This document shows, piece after piece, positions 48,693 to 57,659 of a stretch of DNA of 64,000 nt. The position numbers and the translations under genes were made by a program. Position 1 is the first letter of the stretch. The number at the start of each line of letters is the position of its first letter. Location: NCBI GenBank assembly GCA_964473525.1, contig CAYYPK010000017.1, positions 62,001 to 126,000 of the forward strand, read 5' to 3'. The stretch comes from GCA-2687025 sp964473525 (GTDB taxonomy: Bacteria; Poribacteria; WGA-4E; GCA-2687025). The notes under the pieces are model-generated. The model was not told the DNA's origin. It searched no databases and saw only the letters and a program-made list of their open reading frames with translations.

Positions 48693-49835
48693 ATGCGTGG
48701 GCACGACCTGATGATCGTTGGGGCTACGGTTGTCGACCCCAATCGGGGCGAACACGCCGCGATGGACATCGCGTTCCGAGATGGCCGTGTGTCCGCCGTA
48801 GGCGCGAATCTCAGCCATGACGACGCGAGCGAGCTTGTTGACGCGGCTGGCCGCTACGTCATCCCTGGCATGATCGACGTGCACGTCCATGTCTTCGAGG
48901 GCGTCAGCCACTACGGCATCCCGCCCGACCCAACATGCCTCGCCAAGGGCGCCACGACAGTCGTTGACGCTGGCTCCGCGGGCGCGGACACCTTCCCTGG
49001 GTTCCGCAAGTACGTCATCGACGTGAGCGAGACGCGCGTTCTCGCCCAACTCAACATCTCGTCCCAAGGCATGCTCACGCAGGAAATCGGCGAATTCACG
49101 ATCCCCGAATACGCGAACGTCGCGAAGGCGTACGCGATGATCGAACGGCACCGGGATGTCATCCTCGGCGTGAAAGTGCGACTCACGAGGCACAGCCTCG
49201 TCAGCGAGGCGTCGGGGATGTCGCCTCTTCATCGCGCGCGCGAGGCCGCCGACGGGGCCGGGCTGCCCATCATGGTGCACCCGCAGGACGCCTGGTGCGA
49301 TTCCCTCGACGACATCCTTGCGGTCATGGGCGAGGGAGATATTCTGACGCACTGCTTCCACGGACACCCCTGCGGCATCCTCGACGAGCACGGACGCGTC
49401 CGCCCGGCCGTCCACGACGCGATCGACCGTGGCGTGCTGCTCGACGTGGGGCACGGACAGGGATCCTTCTCGTGGCGCGTTGTCGAGAGCGCGCTGGAGC
49501 AGGGCGTCGAGCCGCACACCATCTCGTCGGACCTGCACGTATATAACGTGGACGGGCCGGTGTATGACCTCGCGAACGTCGTGACGAAGTTCCTGCATCT
49601 GGGCATGCCACTCGACGACGCGATAGCGAAGGTGACATCCACTCCCGCGGGTGTCGTCGGCATGGCGGGGGAGATCGGCACGCTCGGAGTCGGGGCGTGG
49701 GGAGACGCCGTCGTCTGCGAGTTGCGCGAGGGCGAGTACATGCTCGAAGACTCGCACGGCCAGACGCGCGCGGGCTCGACAGAGCTCGTCCCGGTGACGG
49801 TTATCAAGAGCGGGCGCGTGTACCAACCAGCGTAA
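48693..49835 (+). CDS. Amidohydrolase/deacetylase-family metallohydrolase
   Basis: The 380-residue product is a cyclic amidohydrolase: metal ligands HVHVFEG (H-x-H after GMIDVH), a lysine in GVKVRLTRH that is probably carbamylated, then IMVHPQDAW, THCFHGHPCG and SSDLHVYN (Asp). This layout matches the EF_0837/AHA_3915-type amidohydrolases, which hydrolyse N-acyl or cyclic amide substrates; the substrate is unknown. The ATG at 48693 is preferred to a GTG five codons upstream because GGAGG lies at the right distance. The next gene is a PhyH with its own promoter. Confidence 0.85.
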   Translation: MRGHDLMIVGATVVDPNRGEHAAMDIAFRDGRVSAVGANLSHDDASELVDAAGRYVIPGMIDVHVHVFEGVSHYGIPPDPTCLAKGATTVVDAGSAGADTFPGFRKYVIDVSETRVLAQLNISSQGMLTQEIGEFTIPEYANVAKAYAMIERHRDVILGVKVRLTRHSLVSEASGMSPLHRAREAADGAGLPIMVHPQDAWCDSLDDILAVMGEGDILTHCFHGHPCGILDEHGRVRPAVHDAIDRGVLLDVGHGQGSFSWRVVESALEQGVEPHTISSDLHVYNVDGPVYDLANVVTKFLHLGMPLDDAIAKVTSTPAGVVGMAGEIGTLGVGAWGDAVVCELREGEYMLEDSHGQTRAGSTELVPVTVIKSGRVYQPA

Positions 49836-49891
49836 GCCAACGCAACCATCAGCGGAGTTCGCGCGCCGGGTGACGCCACGCGGCGCCCGAG

Positions 49892-49920
49892 TTGACCCGC
49901 CGCGCCCGCGTACGTATACT
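49892..49920 (+). promoter_or_regulatory. Strong sigma70-type promoter for the PhyH gene
   Basis: TTGACC (49892-49897), exactly 17 bases, TATACT (49915-49920): five of six matches at each box, the best promoter in the window. Transcription would start near 49927, about 40 bases before the ATG at 49967. Confidence 0.65.
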
Positions 49921-49966
49921 GCGCGCGGTTTTGCGGGCTGTTTTGCGGACAGGAAGGCAATCGAGA

Positions 49967-50761
49967 ATGGTGACTTCGGAGCAGGTAGAGTTCTTTCAGG
50001 AGAACGGATACCTGCACTTGCCACAGGTGTTCGATCGCGAAGAGATGAAGGCGATGAGCGACGAGTTGGACTACGTCATGGAGACGTTTGCCAACTGGAA
50101 CGCCGCCTGGAAGGGACCGTGGCGCAAGGACTACCTCAACGACGAGGAAGACCAGAAGGCGCAATTGGTCGCTATCCACGAGTTGCAGAACTACGCGGCA
50201 TCCTGGACTCGGGGGCTTACCAAGCCGGAGATTGGGAACGCTCTCGGCGCGCTCATGGACACGGACACCGTCGAAATCCATCACTGCACGCTGCATGCCA
50301 AGGGGCCGAGCGCTGGCGCGCCGTTCCCGATGCACCAGGATGTGCCGTTCTACGAGCACTCCGACGGTCGGTACATCGACGGTCTGGTGCACATGGACGA
50401 CGCGAACGAGCTGAGCGGGAACATCAAGTTCCTGGCTGGGAGTCACAAGGACGGCCCGCTGGAGCACATCACGGGCCCTGAGACAGCTCCACACCTTCCC
50501 ACCGACAAGTACCGTCTCCAAGATGCCGTCTCGGTTCCGGCGAAGGCTGGAGACATGGTGCTGTTCCATCTGTGGACGATCCACGGGTCCGCCGTGAACA
50601 ACAGCGGCGCCTGGCGTCGTCTCGTGCGCGTGGGGTTCCGTGACCCGCGGAACGTGCAGGTTGCCGGTCAGGCGCTTGGGCGTCCCGGTCTCATGATCAA
50701 GGGCGTCCGCCCGAAGGTCGAAGGTCAAGAGGTAAACGTATACGGCAATTGGGCGCGGTAG
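49967..50761 (+). CDS. Phytanoyl-CoA dioxygenase family oxygenase
   Basis: The 264-residue product has a complete PhyH site: His123-x-Asp125 (PMHQDVPFYEH), NIKFLAGSHKDGP (about 152-164) and distal His206 (WTIHGSAVNNS), followed by an Arg-containing stretch AWRRLVRVGFRDP. The ATG is preceded by AGGAAGG with nine-base spacing, and a strong promoter stands just upstream. It is followed after 44 bases by a lipoprotein gene. No substrate can be read from the sequence. It is one of only two PhyH genes here whose own promoter is clear; most others are embedded in operons. Confidence 0.9.
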   Translation: MVTSEQVEFFQENGYLHLPQVFDREEMKAMSDELDYVMETFANWNAAWKGPWRKDYLNDEEDQKAQLVAIHELQNYAASWTRGLTKPEIGNALGALMDTDTVEIHHCTLHAKGPSAGAPFPMHQDVPFYEHSDGRYIDGLVHMDDANELSGNIKFLAGSHKDGPLEHITGPETAPHLPTDKYRLQDAVSVPAKAGDMVLFHLWTIHGSAVNNSGAWRRLVRVGFRDPRNVQVAGQALGRPGLMIKGVRPKVEGQEVNVYGNWAR

Positions 50762-50805
50762 CCGGCGCCGAGGGCCGCCACATTCGGTAAGAGGGGTGAT
50801 CGACG

Positions 50806-51624
50806 ATGACACGGAGTATTCGATGGAGCCGCCTTGCGCTCCGCTCGTTGACGGCAGCCGTCGCGGTTGTGATCGGCGTGTCCGTCGGCTGCGGCGGCGC
50901 TGCGGAACTGCCGCCGCCAGACTTCTCGACGATGCAGAACATGGCGATAGCGCCGTTCATGGCGCCGCATGACACTACCTTCGGTATGCGAACCGCGCGC
51001 GACCTCAGCAACCAGTTGCAGATCGTGCTGAAACGCGACGTGGAGGGCTTCCAGACCGTTTTCGACGAGTCGGACGACCGTCGCCCGGTCTCCGACGCGG
51101 TCGCGGAGTTGGGCATCACGTTGGAGGAGGCGTACGCCGATCCCAAGCTCGCGGGTAAGGTCGCGACCAAGCTTGGCGTTGACATGATCCTCATCGGCAG
51201 CGTGCGTGAGCCGCGGTTCAAGATCGACGAGAGCGACACGCAGGTCTACAACATGAGCGAGTATGCGGGCCTGTCGAAGGGTGACACGATCTACGTCATC
51301 ACCTACCAGAGCGTGACGACGCGTGTGTGGCTCAAAGCCGTGTCGTCGGCCGGTGAGTTGTTGTGGCAGACGGGGTCGCCTCCACCAGAGGAACCGGGTC
51401 ACGTGCAGGCGTACCTGAAGTACGCGCGCGCCCACAAGCTACAGGCGCCTGAGCGACCCGTGGTCGAAGAAGAGGCGATCATCACGCACCTGCGGGATCA
51501 CATCTGGCGTCTGCTGGCGAACCGGCTGTACCCCAGCAAGTTCGGGGAGATCAAGATCCCCCACTGGCAGGAGAAGCCGACGAAGACCTTCATGACCTCC
51601 GGTGGCGAACTCGAGTTCAAGTAG
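50806..51624 (+). CDS. Lipoprotein with a TolB/CsgG-like periplasmic domain
   Basis: The 272-residue product has a lipobox (VVIGVSVGC, about Cys29) and a mature domain that begins AELPPPDFSTMQNMAIAPFM, then VATKLGVDMILIGSVREPRF and IITHLRDHIWRLLANRLYP. The A-I-A-P-F start and V-D-x-I-L-I-G-S-V block resemble the CsgG/LpoB/TolB-N-like fold used in outer-membrane assembly proteins; the match is weak. A Pro-rich linker (PPPEEPGH) is present. It follows the PhyH gene at 44 bases and is followed by a clear hairpin terminator. Confidence 0.6.
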   Translation: MTRSIRWSRLALRSLTAAVAVVIGVSVGCGGAAELPPPDFSTMQNMAIAPFMAPHDTTFGMRTARDLSNQLQIVLKRDVEGFQTVFDESDDRRPVSDAVAELGITLEEAYADPKLAGKVATKLGVDMILIGSVREPRFKIDESDTQVYNMSEYAGLSKGDTIYVITYQSVTTRVWLKAVSSAGELLWQTGSPPPEEPGHVQAYLKYARAHKLQAPERPVVEEEAIITHLRDHIWRLLANRLYPSKFGEIKIPHWQEKPTKTFMTSGGELEFK

Positions 51625-51650
51625 CCGTTGACCGCGTGACTTGTCACGGA

Positions 51651-51683
51651 GAGACCCCCGCAGTCGCAGCTGCCGGGGGTCTC
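51651..51683 (+). terminator. Intrinsic-type terminator after the lipoprotein gene
   Basis: Ten-base perfect arms GAGACCCCCG (51651-51660) and CGGGGGTCTC (51674-51683), 13-base loop, then TTC. It lies 27 bases after the lipoprotein stop and 39 bases before the stop of the converging glycosidase gene, so it can serve both strands. Confidence 0.6.
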
Positions 51684-51721
51684 TTCACGTCCGCTCGCGA
51701 CTCTCCAAGCCTGACTGCCGC

Positions 51722-53785
51722 CTACTCGTCGCGAATGATGCCGTAGTGTCGCCCCATCCAGTAAGGCAGCAGAAACACCGTGCCGTCCTCTTCGCGACCG
51801 CCCGCATCTCCGCCGTCGAGACGGAATGGGTTGCCGTTCCACTTGTGCAGGGGGCGCTCGTAGTACGGCAGGAGGACGGTGTCCATCTCCTCGGTGTATC
51901 CGCCTTCCGGCGCGCGCGCCTGCACGTCCGCGCGGTGGGAGTTGCGCATGCGCCAGCCTATAAGGTCCATGGGCCATTCCTGTAGGGTCAGGATGGAGCC
52001 GCTGACATCTTCGAACCTGCCGGTAAGGACGTTATAAATGAAGTTCCAGAGCGGACACCGCTCGGGGCGCTCCATCTGCCACGAGCGTTCCAGCCCCGCG
52101 AGGTAGATGGCGCGCAGGCCTGGGTCGGTCTCGTAGGACAGGAGCGTGTAGTAGGACAGAAAGGCCAGCTCGTCGTCGGAGTGGTTCACCCACTCTGGCT
52201 CGGTAAGCTTCTGGTCGATGGTGTTCAGGGCGTAGTGGTGCTGGTACGCCAGGTCACGGTACGCCTCGTCGTACTTAGCGTCGCCCGTCAGGTAGTGCGC
52301 GGCTTTGTAGACCGCGAGGATCTCGAGCGAGTTGAGCCCCTGCTGAGGCTTCCACTCGCCATTGAGATGCTCCGGCCCCCAGACGCCCCATCGCGTTACC
52401 TTGCCGTCCATGTCGATGAGGTAGTGGCCGTTGTCGATGAGGTGCGTGGCGATGCGCCCCGCGACTGCTTCGATGCGGCGCTTCTCCGCCTCGTCCGCGA
52501 CCAGGTCGTAGTAGATGCAGAACGCGTAGAAGTGCCCGTCGATCTCGTCGGAGCTCGTGTCCGCCTTCCAGGTCCACTCACCGTCAGGAGTGTCGTGCCA
52601 CTCGCCCCCAGACTGTATGGCGCCTTCCTCGCCCTTGCGCATCACCGCGCGAGCGGGGAACCCGTCGATGGGGGTGATTTCCTCCAAACGCAGGAGCGCA
52701 TCCATGGACGCGCGCGCCAACTCGCGGGCGTCCTCGGATCCGGTCGCGGCGTAGCGATAGCACTCGGCGGCTATGAACATCGCTGTCCACAGACCGTCAT
52801 TGTCCGACGCCTCGTGCACGTGGCCGTTCGGATCGCCTGGCGGGTCGATGAACGTGAGCGTCACATAGCCGTACCGATTGTGGCGAGCGCGCACCTGCTC
52901 CTCGAAGTGCGCCGCTTTGGTCTCGAGCGAATAGGGCGTGCGTTCCACACGCGCGACGCCCGCCGATGTGCCTACCCAGGCGTCTCGACCTGTGGCTGCC
53001 AGGCACGTCACCTCATCTGCGGGCAGCCATCTCAGCCCAGCGTAGTATTCCCATCGGCCCGCTGTCAGGAGGCAGACGCCGTCCGGCGTACCGAGCCACA
53101 GGTCGTCTTCCTCGCCCGCGGCCACCTGCGTCACGTTCTCGATGGGCACGCCGTCGTAGCCGCGCAGCAGGTACCAGCCATCGTGTCCGTCGAAGCCCAG
53201 CAGTCCCTTGTCCGTGCCGATCCAAAGGTGGCCGTCAGACGCCGCCGCGATGCTCTGTAGCATGATGTCTTCGGGGGCCAACGGGCGCTGATAGCACATC
53301 GCCCATTTGGCAGCGGCGTCCGGCGCGGGCACGGCTACCGTCCGCCACTCGTCGCCGTCGAACGCGCGCAAGGAGTCCGAGGCGACCAGCCAGAGGACGC
53401 CAGTCGCCGTGACAGTCGCGTCGGTGTGGTCGGCACGATGGTCAGGCGTCGGAACCCACGCGCCGTCGGACCTGCGCCACGCGCGCGTCGCCGTGACAGC
53501 GTACAGCTCCCCGCCTGCCGCGAACGACTGCACCGGCTCTCCGACAGCGTGCTCCTCCTGGACGCAGCCGTCCACCATGAGCATGAGACTGCCGCCCGCG
53601 CCAACCCACAGGCCTTCCTCCGACCAACCAAGCGCGGTCGTGTTGAGGATGTTCAGCTCGTCGCCCGAACTCATGTGCGTCACGCGAACGCCATCGGACA
53701 TCCACACCCCTCGGACGGGACACGCCGCGACCGCTACGGCGGGCTCTTCCCAAGCGTGCTTCGTTGCCATGCGTTGCAGGTACAT
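51722..53785 (-). CDS. Beta-propeller plus six-hairpin glycosidase-like protein
   Basis: The 687-residue product has an N-terminal propeller made of short two-component-regulator-type repeats (GLWVGAGGSLMLM, DGHLWIGTDKGLLGFDG, DDLWLGTPDGVCLL, DAWVGTSAGVARV; about residues 25-290), and a C-terminal alpha-helical domain (about 300-687) with Trp- and Tyr-rich helix pairs (DNDGLWTAMFIAAECYRYAA, DGHFYAFCIYYDLVADEAEK, LNSLEILAVYKAAHYLTGDA) typical of (alpha/alpha)6 glycoside hydrolases or uronate-processing enzymes. No signal peptide is visible. The ATG at 53785 follows GGGAAG. It is the last gene of the tyrS operon. Substrate unknown; carbohydrate-binding or cleavage is likely. Confidence 0.75.
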   Translation of the reverse strand: MYLQRMATKHAWEEPAVAVAACPVRGVWMSDGVRVTHMSSGDELNILNTTALGWSEEGLWVGAGGSLMLMVDGCVQEEHAVGEPVQSFAAGGELYAVTATRAWRRSDGAWVPTPDHRADHTDATVTATGVLWLVASDSLRAFDGDEWRTVAVPAPDAAAKWAMCYQRPLAPEDIMLQSIAAASDGHLWIGTDKGLLGFDGHDGWYLLRGYDGVPIENVTQVAAGEEDDLWLGTPDGVCLLTAGRWEYYAGLRWLPADEVTCLAATGRDAWVGTSAGVARVERTPYSLETKAAHFEEQVRARHNRYGYVTLTFIDPPGDPNGHVHEASDNDGLWTAMFIAAECYRYAATGSEDARELARASMDALLRLEEITPIDGFPARAVMRKGEEGAIQSGGEWHDTPDGEWTWKADTSSDEIDGHFYAFCIYYDLVADEAEKRRIEAVAGRIATHLIDNGHYLIDMDGKVTRWGVWGPEHLNGEWKPQQGLNSLEILAVYKAAHYLTGDAKYDEAYRDLAYQHHYALNTIDQKLTEPEWVNHSDDELAFLSYYTLLSYETDPGLRAIYLAGLERSWQMERPERCPLWNFIYNVLTGRFEDVSGSILTLQEWPMDLIGWRMRNSHRADVQARAPEGGYTEEMDTVLLPYYERPLHKWNGNPFRLDGGDAGGREEDGTVFLLPYWMGRHYGIIRDE

Positions 53786-53807
53786 TCGCGTCTTCCCGGC
53801 TTTGAGT

Positions 53808-54659
53808 TCAGGCGTAGGTCGGCGCGGCGAACACATCCGCGAAGTCGCCGCGCGCCTTGCGCCGCTGGTATTGCCACTCGTAGGGAGACTCCCGTAGGCG
53901 CGTCGGGCCGTTGCGGACGTCGGCTCCCATGTCCGCAGCTTTGGGATAGTGGCTGAAGATCATGAGGCGGCGTGGTCGCCCGGAGACGTTGGGACGCGAG
54001 TTGTGGACGAGCAGCGCGTGGAAGATCATGACGGAACCCGCTGGCGCCAGGATGTCCACGCCTCCATCGAAGTCCACCGTACCCTCAACGACGTGCAGCC
54101 CGTTTTCCATGGATTCATGTTCGAGGTGCGTCACGTGGGAGCCGGGCCACACGCGCAGCGGGCCGCTATCCTCAGCGCACAGGTCCAGACTGACCGCCGA
54201 CGACAGGATGCCCTGCGGATACTGTTGCGCGCGGTAGTACGCCCAGTCGTTGTGGATAGGGAACGAGTCGTCCTTCACCGGGGCGTCCACGCCGTCTACG
54301 GGCCCCTCAAGCGGCTGCTTGTAGTTCAGCTTCTCCTCCATCAGCACGGGGTCGTCGCCCATCACGGCCGCCAGCGGGCCTACGAGCCGCTCGTCGGCAG
54401 AGACCTGGGTGAAGCACACGGACAGGTCGTTGATGGGCTGTATCTTCCGCACGATGACAACGCCGTCCGGTCGCGCGCGCATGTCGAGCCGCCCGCTCCG
54501 ACGCTCGTTCGCGACGGAGGAGTTCAGAATGAGTTCGAGGATGGCGTCTGCGTCGGAACGCATCCGTGCCACCTCGTCCGCATCGAACGCGTTCTCGATG
54601 ATGAGGTAGCCGTTCTCGGCGAAGAACGCGAGTTGGTCGGGCGTGAGGGCGTCGCTCAT
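53808..54659 (-). CDS. Phytanoyl-CoA dioxygenase family oxygenase
   Basis: The 283-residue product has His136-x-Asp138 (FPIHNDWAYY) and distal His219 (ALLVHNSRPNVSG) followed by RPRRLMIF, so its iron and 2-oxoglutarate sites look intact. Between them is SGPLRVWPGSHVTHLEHE. The ATG at 54659 (MSDALTPDQLAFF) has AGGAAG upstream and is preferred over one eight codons earlier. It lies 34 bases after surE and 22 bases before the propeller-glycosidase gene, all on one strand. Substrate unknown. Confidence 0.85.
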   Translation of the reverse strand: MSDALTPDQLAFFAENGYLIIENAFDADEVARMRSDADAILELILNSSVANERRSGRLDMRARPDGVVIVRKIQPINDLSVCFTQVSADERLVGPLAAVMGDDPVLMEEKLNYKQPLEGPVDGVDAPVKDDSFPIHNDWAYYRAQQYPQGILSSAVSLDLCAEDSGPLRVWPGSHVTHLEHESMENGLHVVEGTVDFDGGVDILAPAGSVMIFHALLVHNSRPNVSGRPRRLMIFSHYPKAADMGADVRNGPTRLRESPYEWQYQRRKARGDFADVFAAPTYA

Positions 54660-54693
54660 AGGGTCCGTCTTCCTCTCCGTCATCCGCGGGCTG

Positions 54694-55449
54694 TTACGCT
54701 TGCAGATCCCAGGACCGCAGACGGTCCATTGTCTCGTCGTCCGTCATGTCCGCGTGCAGAGGCGTCACGGAGACGTAGCCCTCCGTGAGCAGGCCAAAGT
54801 CCGTCTCGTGACGGTTCGGGGCATCCAGTCGCTTGCCGCCGATCCAGTAGTACGGCTCACCCCACTTGTCCTCGCGCGTGAGGACGTGGGAGTCGTACGG
54901 CGCGGGATCTTGCCGCGCGATACGGACGCCCCGCACTTCCTCCGCCGGGACGTTTGGGATGTTCACGTTCAGCAGGACGCCTGCGGGCAGTCCGTGGCGT
55001 AGCGTCTCCTCGACGACGTTCCGCACGATGCTTTCCGCGGTCTCTAGATGCCACACGTCGCGCCGCCCTGATATCCATGGCATGGAGAAGGCGACGGACG
55101 GCACGCCGAGAAAGGTCGCTTTGCGCGCCGCGGCCACGGTGCCTGAGAACAGCACGTCGTGACCCAGGTTCTGCCCCATATTGATGCCGGATAGGCAGAG
55201 CGCCGGAGTCTTCGGCAGCAACTCTCCGACCGCTAGGTCCACGCAGTCGACCGGTGTGCCGTCGACGGCGTACCTGTTGTCGCCGTGGCGATGTGCGCGC
55301 AGCGGCTTGTCGATGGTTATCGCCATGCTGATGTTGCTGCGCTCACGGTCGGGCGCGACGACCCACACCTCGCCCAGAGGCTCGACGGCCTTCTCGAGGT
55401 AGGCGATGCCTGGGGCGTGAATGCCGTCGTCGTTAGTCAGGAAGAACAT
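54694..55449 (-). CDS. surE: 5'-nucleotidase/exopolyphosphatase SurE
   Basis: The 251-residue product has the SurE metal motif NDDG (residues 6-9, FLTNDDGIHAPG), GINMGQNLGHDVLFSGTVAAA and the C-terminal TDFGLLTEGYVSVTPL. SurE removes phosphate from nucleoside 5'- or 3'-monophosphates and is linked to stationary-phase survival in many bacteria. The ATG at 55449 has AGAGGA upstream and overlaps the end of the glycosyltransferase gene by 17 bases, indicating coupling in the tyrS operon. Confidence 0.9.
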   Translation of the reverse strand: MFFLTNDDGIHAPGIAYLEKAVEPLGEVWVVAPDRERSNISMAITIDKPLRAHRHGDNRYAVDGTPVDCVDLAVGELLPKTPALCLSGINMGQNLGHDVLFSGTVAAARKATFLGVPSVAFSMPWISGRRDVWHLETAESIVRNVVEETLRHGLPAGVLLNVNIPNVPAEEVRGVRIARQDPAPYDSHVLTREDKWGEPYYWIGGKRLDAPNRHETDFGLLTEGYVSVTPLHADMTDDETMDRLRSWDLQA

Positions 55450-56170
55450 CAACGTCCTCTGCCATGGCGGTGTTGGGGGCGGCGGGCGACGGAGAGCGCA
55501 GTCGTTCCGGCGACGCGAGGCTGCGGAACAGCAGACGCGTGAAGCGCAGCATCTCCCTCAGCGGACGGACGTGACTCACCTCGCCGGCGTAAACAGTGGC
55601 TACGGGAACGCTGTCTATGGCGTGGCCCGCGCGTCCTAGCCTGAGCAGCAGCTCCGCCTCCATCTCATAGCCGCGCGTCTCCAGCGCGAGGGCGCGCAAC
55701 GGCTCCAACAGCATAAACCGGTAGCCGCACTGGAAGTCGGGAACCACGCTGTCGCTCAGCCACTGCCCCACGGCGGATACGAGGCGGTTGTTCCACACGC
55801 GGTGGATGGGCATCGCGGCAACATCGCTCATGCGCGTTCCGACGACCACGTGCGCGCCCGTCTCGCGGTGTCGGTCGATGAAGCGCGGTATGTCCATCGG
55901 GTCGTGCTGGCCATCGCCGTCTATAGTGATGACCGCATCGTACCCGTCGGCAAGCGCCCGCTCAATGCCGGAGCGGATGGCGATCCCCTTGCCCATGTTC
56001 CTCTTGTGCCGGACGACCGTTGCGCCCGCCGCGAGGGCAACGTCCGAAGTGCCGTCAGACGAGCCGTCGTCAACGACGCAGACCGCGTCCACATGCTGCG
56101 TGCCACCTTCGACGACGGAGGCTATTCGGGCAGCTTCGTTGAAGGCAGGAACTATGAGACACACCCGCAC
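55433..56170 (-). CDS. Family 2 glycosyltransferase (DPM1-like)
   Basis: The 245-residue product has a GT-A core with CLIVPAFNEAARIASVV, DDGSSDGT, ITIDGDGQHDPMDIPRFID (with the D-x-D metal site) and VPDFQCGYRFML. This layout is that of dolichyl- or polyprenyl-phosphate mannosyl/glucosyltransferases. No membrane segment is present at the C-terminus. The GTG at 56170 is favoured (GAAGGG eight bases upstream); a TTG two codons upstream is an alternative. It is 26 bases after tyrS and overlaps surE. Confidence 0.85.
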   Translation of the reverse strand: MRVCLIVPAFNEAARIASVVEGGTQHVDAVCVVDDGSSDGTSDVALAAGATVVRHKRNMGKGIAIRSGIERALADGYDAVITIDGDGQHDPMDIPRFIDRHRETGAHVVVGTRMSDVAAMPIHRVWNNRLVSAVGQWLSDSVVPDFQCGYRFMLLEPLRALALETRGYEMEAELLLRLGRAGHAIDSVPVATVYAGEVSHVRPLREMLRFTRLLFRSLASPERLRSPSPAAPNTAMAEDVDVLPD

Positions 56171-56196
56171 GCGCAACCCTTCACGGCATGTGGCGC

Positions 56197-57432
56197 TTAG
56201 CTCCGGCGCAACCGCGCGAAGCGCCGCTTCCCGACTTTCAGCACGGCGCCTTCGGTTGGCGTGATCGCCGCCATTGGGTCGGACACGCGTTCACCGTCGA
56301 TGGACACCGCCCCCTGCTGGACGAGTTGGCGACTTTCGCGATTGCTGGACGCGAACCCAGCAAGCGCTATAAGCGCCGTGATGCGGATGGAGCCGTCCGC
56401 GAGCGCATCCTCTGACACAACCAGGTCGGGCATGTCTTCCGGCACGTCGCGGCTGCGGAACACACGCTTGAACTCTTCCTCCGCTTTCTCGGCGGCCGCC
56501 TCGTCGTAATACAGGGCCACGATCTCGCGCGCAAGGCGGAACTTCGCGTCCATCGGGTGCATGTCGCCCGTGTTCACGCCGCTTACGATGGACTCGACCT
56601 CTTCCAGCGGGACGAGCGTCGCGAGCCGGAAGTACGGGTCCATGAGGTCGTCGGCGAGGGACATGATCTTGCCGAACTGCTCCGACGGTGGCTCGTCGAT
56701 ACCGACGAAGTTCCCCAGGGACTTGCTCATCTTCTCCACGCCGTCTAGGCCAACAAGCAGCGGCGTGAGCATGACGACCTGCGGCTCCTGCTCGTCGGCG
56801 CGTTGGAGGTCACGGCCGACGAGGTTATTGAACTTCTGGTCCGTGCCGCCGAGCTCGATATCCGCGCGAATGGCGACGGAGTCTTGCCCCTGACACAGTG
56901 GGTAGAGCAGTTCGTGCACGCCGATGGGTTGCTCGCCGGAGTAGCGCTTAGCGAAGTCGTCGCGTTCCAGTAGCCGCGCGACTGTGTACTTCGAGCACAG
57001 CTTGACCACGTCGGCGAACGACATCTCCCCGAGCCAGTCGCCGTTATACAGAAGCTCCGTGCGGTCGGGGTCCAGGATGCGATAGAGCTGCTGCTCGTAC
57101 GTGTGGACGTTCGCCTCGATCTCCTCACGGGTCAGTATCGGGCGCGTCTTCGAGCGCTCGCTCGGGTCGCCGATGGACGCCGTGAAATCACCGACGACCA
57201 GGCACGCGATGTGCCCAAGATCCTGGAACTGGCGGAGCTTGCGCAGCACGACGGCAAAGCCGAGGTGAAGGTCGGACGATGTCGGGTCGATACCGAGCTT
57301 TACGCGTAGGGGTCGATCCTCGTCCCTCGCGCGCTTCAAAAGCTCGGGCAACGATCCCTCGGGAACCACCTCCTCGACCCCGCGCATGAGGAGGTCGCAC
57401 TGCTCCTGTACCAGACGGTCGCTGTCGCTCAT
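56197..57432 (-). CDS. tyrS: Tyrosyl-tRNA synthetase
   Basis: The 411-residue product is a class I aminoacyl-tRNA synthetase for tyrosine. It shows the HIGH-equivalent DLHLGF, the tyrosine pocket VGDFTASIGDPS, GTDQKFNNLVGRDLQ, the KMSKS loop (EKMSKSLGN) and a C-terminal S4-like domain (GSIRITALIALAGFASSNRES, followed by QQGAVSIDGERV). The length and HLG/KMSKS form fit the TyrZ-like clade. The ATG at 57432 is chosen; a longer in-frame start 37 codons upstream has no coding features. It heads a leftward operon with a glycosyltransferase, surE, PhyH and a glycosidase-like gene, an unusual association. Confidence 0.92.
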   Translation of the reverse strand: MSDSDRLVQEQCDLLMRGVEEVVPEGSLPELLKRARDEDRPLRVKLGIDPTSSDLHLGFAVVLRKLRQFQDLGHIACLVVGDFTASIGDPSERSKTRPILTREEIEANVHTYEQQLYRILDPDRTELLYNGDWLGEMSFADVVKLCSKYTVARLLERDDFAKRYSGEQPIGVHELLYPLCQGQDSVAIRADIELGGTDQKFNNLVGRDLQRADEQEPQVVMLTPLLVGLDGVEKMSKSLGNFVGIDEPPSEQFGKIMSLADDLMDPYFRLATLVPLEEVESIVSGVNTGDMHPMDAKFRLAREIVALYYDEAAAEKAEEEFKRVFRSRDVPEDMPDLVVSEDALADGSIRITALIALAGFASSNRESRQLVQQGAVSIDGERVSDPMAAITPTEGAVLKVGKRRFARLRRS

Positions 57433-57659
57433 GATTCCGGCTTTCAACGTGGTGGATGTCGCCTGGGAATGATAGCGCAACTTCGCCGTGGCGCCGGAGG
57501 CGCGGCGCGTCTGCTGAGCACGGACGCCACGCCGTAGGTCCACGGTACATGGGTGGATATGGATGCGTCGCGTGGCGGGTTCGGGAACAGGCAGTCGCCG
57601 ACGCTCCTTGCCCCGGGGCGCCGGGTCGTGACATCGTCACGCTTGGATAGGGAGCGCCC

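Noticed and set aside
57433..57659. A T-box riboswitch upstream of tyrS
   Set aside because: No T-box sequence (TGGNACCGCG) or terminator/antiterminator pair was seen in the 227-base leader region.
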